From positions 1-64,000 of the forward strand of contig NZ_BPQG01000056.1 of assembly GCF_022179125.1 (NCBI RefSeq): 64,000 bases of DNA, in the 5' to 3' direction. The position numbers and the translations under genes were made by a program. Each line of letters begins with the position of its first letter. Position 1 is the first letter of the stretch. Under the pieces are notes generated by a model. The model was not told the DNA's origin. It worked only from the letters and a program-made list of their open reading frames with translations, and ran no database searches. Source of the DNA: Methylobacterium cerastii. Lineage in GTDB: Bacteria > Pseudomonadota > Alphaproteobacteria > Rhizobiales > Beijerinckiaceae. This document shows, piece after piece, positions 42,741 to 50,696 of this stretch.

Positions 42741-43326
42741 AGCGCCCGCCGTTCACCCACCGCACCATGTCCGCGAGCACGGTGCCGAGCGCCTGGTCGA
42801 GGGCGCGGGCGCCGTTGCCGGCATCGACCGCGGCGACCGGCACGCGGGCCGTGAAGATCCGCGCCGCGACGACCTTGCCGGTGCCGTCCGCGATCAGCTT
42901 GGCCGAGATGTCCACCACCGCCTCGCCGGTGCCGGCGGCGATGTCGAAGGCGCGGATCTCCGAGATCAGCTGGTAGTCGGACACCACCTTGTCGCCGGGG
43001 CGCGAGACCGAGCGCATGCGGCCGGCATTCTCCAGGCTCTGGATGATCCGGGTCTGGATCAGCCGCGGCAGGCGGTCGGCCCATTGGCCGCCGCCGAGGA
43101 AGGCGAGCGAGCCGCCGGCCTCGCGCACGATGATGCGGTCCGCCTCGAACGGCTGGATGCCCACGGGCTCGGCGACCACGATCGCGCGCGCGGTCGCGGC
43201 CGGGCGGCCGGTCGCGGGGAGCGCCATGAGGTCGAAGGTCAACGGCGCCGCGCCGCCGCCGCAGCCGCCCAGCATCGGGGCGACGAGCGCGGCGGCGAGC
43301 GCCAGACCGGTTACGGGGCGGAGCAT
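42739..43326 (-). CDS. Mla-type ABC transporter auxiliary lipoprotein
   Basis: This 195-residue protein has a lipoprotein signal ending LVAPMLGGCG, with the Cys near residue 22. Beta-rich segments (ARAIVVAEPVGIQPFEADRI, VSDYQLISEIRAFDIAAG, VDISAKLIADGTGKVVAARI) match the ABC-type transport auxiliary family found with MCE operons (PqiC-like). It is the last gene of the mlaEFD-like operon, 121 bases after mlaD, and probably links the MCE complex to the outer membrane. Confidence 0.82.
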   Translation of the reverse strand: MLRPVTGLALAAALVAPMLGGCGGGAAPLTFDLMALPATGRPAATARAIVVAEPVGIQPFEADRIIVREAGGSLAFLGGGQWADRLPRLIQTRIIQSLENAGRMRSVSRPGDKVVSDYQLISEIRAFDIAAGTGEAVVDISAKLIADGTGKVVAARIFTARVPVAAVDAGNGARALDQALGTVLADMVRWVNGGR

Positions 43327-43447
43327 ACGCGATACCTGAACGATCCCGGCCGCACGGCCGGGATCGGATGAAGCTGTGCCGTTCAAACTACGCGAGCGCG
43401 GCAAACGTGCCGTGCGCCGGGGCACATCGACCCGGAAACCGGCGCGT

Positions 43448-44530
43448 TCAGCGGCCACCGTTGTATTCCGGCAACGTCGGCTTGCCGCCGAAGATCACCT
43501 GCGACGGGTCCCGCTCCAGGGTGCGGACCGTGCGGTTCAGGGTGTTGAGGGTGCGCTGCCCGTCGGTGGACAGGGCCTCGACCTCGCGGCGGCCGGTGCC
43601 GCTCAGCCGCCCGAAGCTCGTGGCGATGTTGGCCGTGCGCTTGTCGAGGTTCTCGGACAGGGTGCGGAACGCCTTGCCGGCGTCGCGCACCGAGATCGCG
43701 GCCTCGCGCACCTGCGTGAAGGTGCTGGCGCCGGCCTCGCCCGAGGCGGAGCCGAGGAAGCCCTCGGCGCCCTTCAGCACCGCGTCGATCTTGTCGGCTG
43801 ACGCGTTGAGCTTGGCGGCGAGCGAGCGGGCGTCGTGCAGGCCGGCCTCGATGTCGGGGCTCGACGTGGCGAGCGCCGAAGAGAACCGGTCGGTGTTGTC
43901 GATCACGCGGTTGAGCTTGGTCCCGTCCACCGCCTTGACGAGGCTCGAGACGGCCGGGCCGGCCTCGGCCAGGGTCTTCGAGAAGCTCTCGACGTTGGCG
44001 AGCGTGCGGGTGATCGCGCCCTCGTTGCCGGCGACCACCTTGTCGAGGCGCTGGAGCACGTCGTCGGCCCGCTGCGCGATCTGCTTGGCGGCGGCCATCA
44101 TGTCCTGGATGTCGGACGAGTCGGCGAAGATCGTTGGCATCTCGCCATTGCTGCCGGCCGCGAGCGCCGGGGCGTCGGCGTTGCCGCCGTTCAGCGCGAT
44201 CACCGAGACGCCGGTGAGCATCGCCGAATCGAGGCGGGCGCGGGTGTCGGCGCGCAAGGGGGTGGTGGGCGCCACCTTGATCTCGGCGATGACCCGGCGC
44301 GGGTCCTGCGGCAGCAGGTGAACGTCCGTCACCTCGCCGACCTTGATGCCGTTGAAGGTGACGCTCGATCCGCGCGACAGGCCGCCGACGCTGCCCGAGA
44401 ACACGATGCGCACCGCCTGGCTCACCTGGCGCGACGAGCCGCCCGACAGCCACAGCACGAAGCCGAAGCCGACGAGGATCACCCCGAGGGTGAAGGCGCC
44501 GATGAGGGCGAAGTTCGCGCGGGTCTCCAT
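43448..44530 (-). CDS. mlaD: MlaD-like MCE-domain protein
   Basis: This 360-residue protein has one N-terminal membrane helix (FALIGAFTLGVILVGFGFVLW) followed by the MCE domain (VRIVFSGSVGGLSRGSSVTF, GIKVGEVTDVHLLPQDP, SAMLTGVSVIALNGG) and a long helical C-terminal region. MCE proteins form a hexameric channel for phospholipid transfer between membranes. The long tail resembles rhizobial MCE proteins rather than the short E. coli MlaD. Confidence 0.88.
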   Translation of the reverse strand: METRANFALIGAFTLGVILVGFGFVLWLSGGSSRQVSQAVRIVFSGSVGGLSRGSSVTFNGIKVGEVTDVHLLPQDPRRVIAEIKVAPTTPLRADTRARLDSAMLTGVSVIALNGGNADAPALAAGSNGEMPTIFADSSDIQDMMAAAKQIAQRADDVLQRLDKVVAGNEGAITRTLANVESFSKTLAEAGPAVSSLVKAVDGTKLNRVIDNTDRFSSALATSSPDIEAGLHDARSLAAKLNASADKIDAVLKGAEGFLGSASGEAGASTFTQVREAAISVRDAGKAFRTLSENLDKRTANIATSFGRLSGTGRREVEALSTDGQRTLNTLNRTVRTLERDPSQVIFGGKPTLPEYNGGR

Positions 44531-44618
44531 CGGTCAGGCCTTCCGCCAAGCTGTGGCATTCACGCGGTGCGCGGGCGCACCCTTGCTGTGCGCCGACGCA
44601 CGCACCCGGTGCTTACGC

Positions 44619-45428
44619 TCACGCATGGGCCGGCTCTCCAATCTGCGCAGGCGCCGGCGGCACGATCGCGCGGGCGCGCTTGCCGTGGAAGTACGAGCGC
44701 AGCCACGGATGGTCGTGCGCCAGCATCTCGTCGATCGTGCCGGCGGCGATGATCTGCCCGTCGCCGAGCGCCGCGATGCGGTCGCACGCGGTGTAGAGGC
44801 TGTCGAGGTCGTGCGTCACCATGAAGACGGTGAGGCCGAGCGTCTGCTTCAGGGTCGCGACCAGCTCGTCGAACTCGCCCGCGCCGATCGGGTCGAGGCC
44901 GGAGGTCGGCTCGTCGAGGAACAGGATCTCGGGGTCCAGCGCCAGCGAGCGGGCGAGCGCCGCGCGCTTGATCATGCCGCCCGACAGCTCCGAGGGCAGC
45001 TTGTCGGCCGCGTCCGGCTTCAGGCCGACCATCTCGATCTTCAGGCGCGCGAACTCGTCGAGCAGGCGCTCGGACAGGTTCAGGTGCTCGCGCATCGGCA
45101 TCTGGATGTTCTGCTTCACGGTGAGCGCGGAGAACAGCGCGCCCTGCTGGAACAGCACGCCCCAGCGCTGCTCGACGCCGCGGCGCTCGGCGATGGTGAG
45201 GCCGTCCATGTCCTGCCCGAACACCTCGATGGTGCCGGACCGCTTGGCCACGAGCCCGAGGATAGTGCGGGTCAGCACAGACTTGCCCTGGCCCGAGGGG
45301 CCGACGAAGCCCAGGATCTCGCCGCGGCGGATGTCGAGGTTCAGGCCCTTCAGGATGGTGCGGTCGCGAAAGCCCACGACGAGGTCGCGGACGCGGATGA
45401 TCGCTTCGGGCTCGTTCGTCTCGGGCAT
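44619..45428 (-). CDS. mlaF: MlaF-like ABC transporter ATPase
   Basis: This 269-residue ATPase carries Walker A GFVGPSGQGKSVLTRTI, Q loop VLFQQGALFSALTV, signature LSGGMIKRAALARSLALDP, Walker B EILFLDEPTSGLDP and H loop MVTHDLDS. It energises the MlaE permease for lipid transport. ATG 45428 is chosen; a GTG at 45446 would overlap the gap to mlaE. Confidence 0.92.
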   Translation of the reverse strand: MPETNEPEAIIRVRDLVVGFRDRTILKGLNLDIRRGEILGFVGPSGQGKSVLTRTILGLVAKRSGTIEVFGQDMDGLTIAERRGVEQRWGVLFQQGALFSALTVKQNIQMPMREHLNLSERLLDEFARLKIEMVGLKPDAADKLPSELSGGMIKRAALARSLALDPEILFLDEPTSGLDPIGAGEFDELVATLKQTLGLTVFMVTHDLDSLYTACDRIAALGDGQIIAAGTIDEMLAHDHPWLRSYFHGKRARAIVPPAPAQIGEPAHA

Positions 45429-45453
45429 GGAACCTGGGTTTCGCACGGACTCG

Positions 45454-46614
45454 TCAGAAATCGATCGCGGCGAAGAAGACCGCGAACAATCCGTCGAGGA
45501 CGATGACCATGAAGATGGATTTGACCACCGAGGCGGTGACGTGGCGCCCGAGCGATTCGGCCGAGCCTTCCACGGCGAACCCCTCGATCGTGGCGATGAT
45601 GCCGATGATCAGCGCCATGAACGGCGCCTTGATCAGCCCGACGAGGACGTGGTGGACGCCGACCGCGGCCTGCAACCGGGCGAGGAACTGCTCCAGGGTG
45701 AGGCCGCCATAGGCCATCGCGGTGAGGCCGCCGCCGGTCAGCGCCGCGAGCGCCGCGATCAGCGTCAGCATCGGCAGGCCGACCACGAGGGCGAGGATGC
45801 GCGGCACGATCAGGATCTCGATCGGGTCGAGCCCCATGACGCGGAGGGCGTCGACCTCCTCGCGCATCCGCATCGAGCCGATCTCGGCGGTGAAGGCCGA
45901 GCCGGAGCGCCCGGCCACCATGATCGAGGTGAGCAGCACGCCGAGTTCGCGCAGGATCAGCAGGCCGATCAGGTTGACGACGAAGGCCGCCGCCCCGAAG
46001 CGCTGGAGCTGGAAGATGCCCTGCTGCGCGACGATGCCGCCGACGAGGAACGAGATCAGGAAGATGATCGGCACGCCGCGGAAGGCGACCTGCTCGATCT
46101 GGTTGACGAAGGCGCGGCCGCGGAAGCTCGAAGGGCGCGAGGCCACCCGCAGGCAGGCGGCGATGACCTCGCCGAGGAAGGCGAGCCCGGTGACGAGGTC
46201 GTGCCCGCCGCGCACGACGCGACGGCCGAGGCCGTCGAGCAAAGCGACCACGCGGCCCTGGCGGACGGGGCTGGCGGGCTCCGGATCGCGCAGCTGCATC
46301 TCGCCGAGCAGGATGCGGTGCTCGGGCCGCACGCCGGCATAGGTCAGGTGACCGCCGGCGGCCTCGATCTCGCCGCGGGTCCGCTCCAGCACCCAGGCGC
46401 CGAGGGTGTCGAGGCGGGCGACGTCGCCGAGGTCGACGACCACCGGGCGCACCCTGGCCTCGGTGGCGATGCGTGCGGCGGCGGTCTCGACGGCGCCGCC
46501 CTGGTCGGCGGTCCAGCGACCGTCCAGCGCGACGCGGCCGTCGCCCGGCGCGATGGTCGCGCCGGCGGGCTGCCGGTCGGGCCGGCGGGTCGGCGTGGTG
46601 GCGGTGGCCTGCAC
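45454..46614 (-). CDS. mlaE: MlaE-like permease with fused STAS domain
   Basis: This 386-residue protein combines an N-terminal STAS domain (residues ~25-115, VRPVVVDLGDVARLDTLGAW) with a MlaE permease (residues ~140-386: QIEQVAFRGVPIIFLISFLV, GGIVAQQGIFQLQRFGAAAF, RELGVLLTSIMVAGRSGSAF, SMRMREEVDALRVMGLDP). In E. coli the STAS part is the separate protein MlaB, so the fusion replaces it. First gene of the mlaEFD-lipoprotein operon. Confidence 0.92.
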   Translation of the reverse strand: MQATATTPTRRPDRQPAGATIAPGDGRVALDGRWTADQGGAVETAAARIATEARVRPVVVDLGDVARLDTLGAWVLERTRGEIEAAGGHLTYAGVRPEHRILLGEMQLRDPEPASPVRQGRVVALLDGLGRRVVRGGHDLVTGLAFLGEVIAACLRVASRPSSFRGRAFVNQIEQVAFRGVPIIFLISFLVGGIVAQQGIFQLQRFGAAAFVVNLIGLLILRELGVLLTSIMVAGRSGSAFTAEIGSMRMREEVDALRVMGLDPIEILIVPRILALVVGLPMLTLIAALAALTGGGLTAMAYGGLTLEQFLARLQAAVGVHHVLVGLIKAPFMALIIGIIATIEGFAVEGSAESLGRHVTASVVKSIFMVIVLDGLFAVFFAAIDF

Positions 46615-46664
46615 GAAGCCTGTGTCCCTGTTCGGCGCCGGTCTGCGCCGGCGATATGTCCAGA

Positions 46665-47879
46665 TTAGGGTTGACGGTCCGTATCGTACCGCACCGCAAC
46701 CGAGACTTGTGCGGTTGAGGGCGTCGTCCGGCGCGCGGCCGCCGCCGTCAGGGCGAGGCCCGCGACCGCGAGCGGCGCCATCGCCAGGAAGGCGAGGGGC
46801 CCCCCGGCCCGGTAGGCGAAGCCGCTGAGCAGCGTGGCGCCCGCCGCCGCGGTGGCGTTCGCGGCACTGAGCGTGCCCTGCGCCCGGCCGCGGGCGCCGT
46901 CCGGGGCGAAGGCGGAGACGGCGGCCATCGCCCCGAGCTGCGTCGCGCCGAAGGTCAGGCCGTGCAGCGCCTGGAGCCCGACCAGGGCGGCCAGGCTGTC
47001 GCCGAGCGCATACATCCCGAGCGCGCGCACGAGGGCAGCCCCGCCCCCCAACGCGAGATAGCGGAACGGCGTGCGCCAGCGTGCGGGCAGGCGCGCGACG
47101 CAGGCGAACAGGACGATCTCGGCGGCGACCCCGACGCCCCAGAGCGCGCCGACGGTGGCCGTCGAGAAGCCGTGCGCCGTCCAGTGGATGCTGCCGAAGG
47201 CGTAGATCGCCGCATGGCTCGCCTGGATCGCGGCGGCGGCGGCGATGCAGAGCTTCAGGCGCGGCGGCAGGCGCGGGCGCATTCCCTCCGCGTGTTCCGG
47301 GGCAGGCGCGGCGACCGACCGGCTCGTGAACGCGACGGCGCTGGCGATCAGCGCGAGCCCGGTGAGCAGCAGCGGCACCGCGAGGGTCTCGCCCATCGCC
47401 GTCAGCAACGCGCCCCCGGCGAGGTTGGCCAGCAGGAACGCCACCGAGCCGGACATGCGGATCCGCGCGTAATCGAGCTGAGGCCGGCGGCGGATCGCGG
47501 CGAGGGTGAGGTAGTCGATGCTCGGCACGAGCGGCGCGCCGGCGACCGCATTGAGGACGACGAGGAGCGCCAGCGCCGCCCAGCCGATCCCGGCGCCGGC
47601 CGGCATCAGCGCGTAGGTCCCTGCCAGCGCGAGGCTTCCCGCCAGCAGCAGCGCCCGCGCACCGACGCCCCGGTCGATCAGGCTCATCAACGGCGCCGTG
47701 GCGACGATGCGCGTCGCGATCGGCAGCGCGAGCAGCAGCCCGATCACCGACGCGTCGAGGCCGAGCGCGGCGAGCCAGACCGGCATGAACGGCATCGCGA
47801 TGCCGATCTCGACGAACACCACCGCATAGAGGAGCGACAGGCGGATACGGCTGGGCTCGAGGGGCGGTGACGCGGCCAA
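46665..47879 (-). CDS. MFS transporter (HcaT/phenylpropionate-permease-like)
   Basis: About 404 residues with twelve predicted membrane helices (from LSLLYAVVFVEIGIAMPFMP through LAMAPLAVAGLALTAAA) and a family pattern like MFS_1 HcaT/LacY-like permeases. TTG 47879 is used because the longer frame (to 48017) runs an Arg-rich stretch through TTGACAGGATCG, which looks like a -35 promoter box. Substrate unknown. It is divergent from the CheZ-like gene. Confidence 0.8.
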   Translation of the reverse strand: MAASPPLEPSRIRLSLLYAVVFVEIGIAMPFMPVWLAALGLDASVIGLLLALPIATRIVATAPLMSLIDRGVGARALLLAGSLALAGTYALMPAGAGIGWAALALLVVLNAVAGAPLVPSIDYLTLAAIRRRPQLDYARIRMSGSVAFLLANLAGGALLTAMGETLAVPLLLTGLALIASAVAFTSRSVAAPAPEHAEGMRPRLPPRLKLCIAAAAAIQASHAAIYAFGSIHWTAHGFSTATVGALWGVGVAAEIVLFACVARLPARWRTPFRYLALGGGAALVRALGMYALGDSLAALVGLQALHGLTFGATQLGAMAAVSAFAPDGARGRAQGTLSAANATAAAGATLLSGFAYRAGGPLAFLAMAPLAVAGLALTAAAARRTTPSTAQVSVAVRYDTDRQP

Positions 47880-48028
47880 GGGTCTCGATCGATCGGCGTG
47901 GACGGGGCGGAGGCGGCGTCCGTAAGCCGCCGTTAAATCGATCCTGTCAAATTGTGCGCTCGCCAGTGTCGTTCCGGAGCCATGTCGAGCCCCACCGCAC
48001 GCGGCCATCGCCCGCAAGGACGCGTACC

Positions 48029-49171
48029 ATGTCCGGTTCCCACTCGCTGACGGCCTTCGAGCCGACCGAGTACGAGGCCATCGAGGCGACCATGAGCGGC
48101 AGCGCCCGCGGGCGCTGGTTCCTCGCCGAGTTCGCCAGCCGCAACCGCAGCGCCGACACCAACGTGCTGCTCGATGCGATCGCGCGGCTCGAATCCGCGG
48201 TCACGGACGGGCGCGGCCCGGACGCGGTCAGCCATTTCCGCGGCGACATCATGGAGATGGCGAACGCGATCGGCCGGACCAAGGCCGAGATCGCGGCGAT
48301 CACCGATCCCGGCCACGACCAGACCCGGCTCAGCATCGCGTCGGAAGCCCTGGACGCGATCGTCCAGGCGACCGAGCGGGCGACCACCGACATCCTGGCC
48401 GCCGCCGAGCAGGTGCAGGAGAGCGCGTGGTCGCTGCGCGAGAACGGCATCGACGCGGCGGCCTGCGACGCCCTCGACCGCTACGCGACGCAGATCTACA
48501 CCGCCTGCTCGTTCCAGGACCTCACGGCGCAGCGCACCGGCCGGATCGTCCACACGCTGCGCTACCTCGAGGAGCGCCTGAACGCGATGATGGCGATCTG
48601 GGGAGACGCCGGCGACCCGGTCCCGCCGGGGCCGGGCGACGCGACCTACCGCCCCTCGATGGAATCGCGGCCGGCCGATCTCGACCAGAGCGACGTCGAC
48701 CGCTACCTCGGCACCGACGCGCCGGCGACGATCGCCGCCGCGCATGCGGCGCTCCGCGCGATCGAGCCGGGGGCGGTGCCGCTCCACGACGACATCGTGT
48801 TCCTGCCCTCGGCCCCCGAGCCCGAAGAGCTTGAGGTTCCTGAAGAGCCGGCGATGCTCGAAGCCCTCGGGGAGCCCGAGCCGTTCCAAGAGCCCGATGC
48901 CGACGTCGCGCTCGACTGGGCCGAGGATTTCGAGGCGCAGATCGCCTCGAAGGAGGTCGTCGCCGAGCCTGAGCAGGACCCGGAGCCGGAGCCGGAGCCG
49001 GAAACGGACCACGAGCCGGAGGCGGAGCTGGCGCCCGAGCCTGAAGCGGATCCCTCCGAAGACGCTTCACCCGAGCCGGACGCCGTGTCGCCTCCGGCCA
49101 CTGAGCGCGCGATGAGTTTCGCCGAGATCGACGCCCTCAGCGTCGAGGAGAAGCTGGCCCTGTTCTGCTGA
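48029..49171 (+). CDS. CheZ-like protein phosphatase with acidic tail
   Basis: This 380-residue protein starts at ATG 48029 with AAGGA upstream. The helical CheZ-like core (residues ~60-190) ends with YTACSFQDLTAQRTGRIVHT, where Asp and Gln match the catalytic pair of CheZ phosphatases. A long acidic, Pro/Glu-rich region with repeated PEPEPE units (residues ~270-350) and a conserved short end (SFAEIDALSVEEKLALF) follow. CheZ removes phosphate from CheY; no che genes are adjacent, so the partner is unclear. Confidence 0.75.
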   Translation: MSGSHSLTAFEPTEYEAIEATMSGSARGRWFLAEFASRNRSADTNVLLDAIARLESAVTDGRGPDAVSHFRGDIMEMANAIGRTKAEIAAITDPGHDQTRLSIASEALDAIVQATERATTDILAAAEQVQESAWSLRENGIDAAACDALDRYATQIYTACSFQDLTAQRTGRIVHTLRYLEERLNAMMAIWGDAGDPVPPGPGDATYRPSMESRPADLDQSDVDRYLGTDAPATIAAAHAALRAIEPGAVPLHDDIVFLPSAPEPEELEVPEEPAMLEALGEPEPFQEPDADVALDWAEDFEAQIASKEVVAEPEQDPEPEPEPETDHEPEAELAPEPEADPSEDASPEPDAVSPPATERAMSFAEIDALSVEEKLALFC

Positions 49172-49301
49172 GGCAGGCTTCGCGAGGACGGCACTTGGTC
49201 CTGCGATAGGAAATCGCGCACGACACGCGGCGCGGCCGTTGCACGCTCCGGCGCGATCGCGCCATCTGTCGGCTGCGAGTCGGAGCAGCGGGGCCGGGGC
49301 G

Positions 49302-50054
49302 TTGGCGAGATACCAGGTCAAGACGTTGCCGCCGCCGTACCTGAGGCGGGTCTGGATTCCCGACGACGCGACCCACGACCGCGACGCCTATCCGTTCTGC
49401 CTTCCGCTGTTCCGGGAGGGCGGGTTCGAGCTGGCGTTCGACCGCCCGGTCACCATCGTCGCCGGGGAGAACGGGGTCGGCAAATCCACGCTGCTGGAAG
49501 GCATCGCGGTGCTCGCCGGCTTCGACGAGAGCGGGGGCGGCCCGGGCTACCGGGCCGTCGACAACGCCCGCGCCGCCGAGACCGGCGGCGGAAGCCTGGC
49601 GCGGTCGCTCAAGGCGAGTTGGCTGCCGAAGGTCGGCGGCGGCTGGTTCTTCCGGGCGGAGAGCTTCTTCTCCGTGGCCCGCTACCTCGACGAGGTCGGC
49701 AGCCCGTCGGCGGACTTCCTGTCCCATTCGCACGGCGAGGGCTTCATCCGGTTCTTCAAGGAGCGCTGCGCGCGACCCGGCCTCTTCATCTTCGACGAGC
49801 CCGAATCCGCCCTCTCGCCGACCCGGCAGTTCGACTTCCTCAAGCTCCTGAAGCGGATGGAGGCGGGCGGCCGGACCCAGGTGGTGATCGTGACGCATTC
49901 GCCGATCATCATGGCCCATCCGGGGGCGGGGCTGCTGCGGATGACCCGACACGGGCTCGAGCCGGTGGCGCTGCAGGACACCGAGCACTTCAGGATCATG
50001 CGGCAGTTCGTGAACGATCCGGGTGGCATGGTCGAGGCCATGACCGAGGGGTGA
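49302..50054 (+). CDS. Small stand-alone AAA/ABC-like ATPase
   Basis: About 250 residues from TTG 49302; no in-frame ATG is available early, and TTG 49239 is another option. Motifs are Walker A VAGENGVGKSTLLEGIAVLA near residue 55, Walker B GLFIFDEPESALSP near 155, and the switch His in VVIVTHSPIIMA. It resembles the ATPase of OLD/RecF-type and minimal ABC-like proteins without a nuclease domain. Function unknown; the neighbours give no clear context. Confidence 0.75.
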   Translation: MARYQVKTLPPPYLRRVWIPDDATHDRDAYPFCLPLFREGGFELAFDRPVTIVAGENGVGKSTLLEGIAVLAGFDESGGGPGYRAVDNARAAETGGGSLARSLKASWLPKVGGGWFFRAESFFSVARYLDEVGSPSADFLSHSHGEGFIRFFKERCARPGLFIFDEPESALSPTRQFDFLKLLKRMEAGGRTQVVIVTHSPIIMAHPGAGLLRMTRHGLEPVALQDTEHFRIMRQFVNDPGGMVEAMTEG

Positions 50055-50162
50055 CCCGGCCGCGCTCCCGCGGACCGGGACGAAGGGCCGCGCACCCGCT
50101 GCGACGATCCGCGTTACACGCTCTCTCGCATCGCCCCGCGCCTGCGAGAGACCGACGAGACC

Positions 50163-50603
50163 GTGGCCCTTCACCTGCTCAAGCTCTGCGTCGGCCCGGC
50201 CTCGATCGAGGAGCTTGCGGCGCGCCAGGCGCGGTTCCGCGACGAGGCGCTGCGGCTCGGCCTCGCACCCGCGCCGGTCCACACCACGCGGATGGTGCCC
50301 AAGCGCCGGAGCGAGATCGCCGGTCGCGGCTCGATCTACTGGGTGATCAAGGGCACGCTGAGCTGCCGGCAAGCGGTCGCAGCGATCGAGCCCTCCACCG
50401 GCGACGACGGCATCGGCCGCTGTCGCCTGGTGCTCGATCCGGCGATCGTCGCGGTCGCGCCGCGCCCCTACCGCCCGTTCCAGGGCTGGCGCTACCTGAC
50501 CCAGGGCGACGCGCCGGCCGACCTCGGCGAGGGCGCGGCCGGCGACCTCGCGGCGATGCCGGAAGCCCTCCGTCGCGAACTCGTCGGCCTCGGCCTGCTC
50601 TGA
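50163..50603 (+). CDS. DUF1489 family protein
   Basis: This 146-residue protein matches DUF1489: LHLLKLCVGPASIEEL at the start, HTTRMVPKRRSEIAGRGSIY, WVIKGTLSCRQAV and RPYRPFQGWRYL. The family is conserved in alphaproteobacteria and uncharacterised. It starts at GTG 50163 and is convergent with the giant GPR-like gene. Confidence 0.85.
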   Translation: MALHLLKLCVGPASIEELAARQARFRDEALRLGLAPAPVHTTRMVPKRRSEIAGRGSIYWVIKGTLSCRQAVAAIEPSTGDDGIGRCRLVLDPAIVAVAPRPYRPFQGWRYLTQGDAPADLGEGAAGDLAAMPEALRRELVGLGLL

Positions 50604-50637
50604 TCCGACGGCCTGGCCGATCAATCTTGCCCAAGAA

Positions 50638-50670
50638 GAAGGGGGCGCCCCCGATGGAGGCGCCCCCTTC
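50638..50670. terminator. Bidirectional hairpin terminator
   Basis: GAAGGGGGCGCC, loop, GGCGCCCCCTTC is a 12-bp perfect stem between convergent DUF1489 and GPR-like genes. On the minus strand it is followed by TTCTTCTT; on the plus strand by TCGTCG. It probably works mainly leftward. Confidence 0.65.
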
Positions 50671-50696
50671 TCGTCGTCCGATCCCGCGTGGAGCCG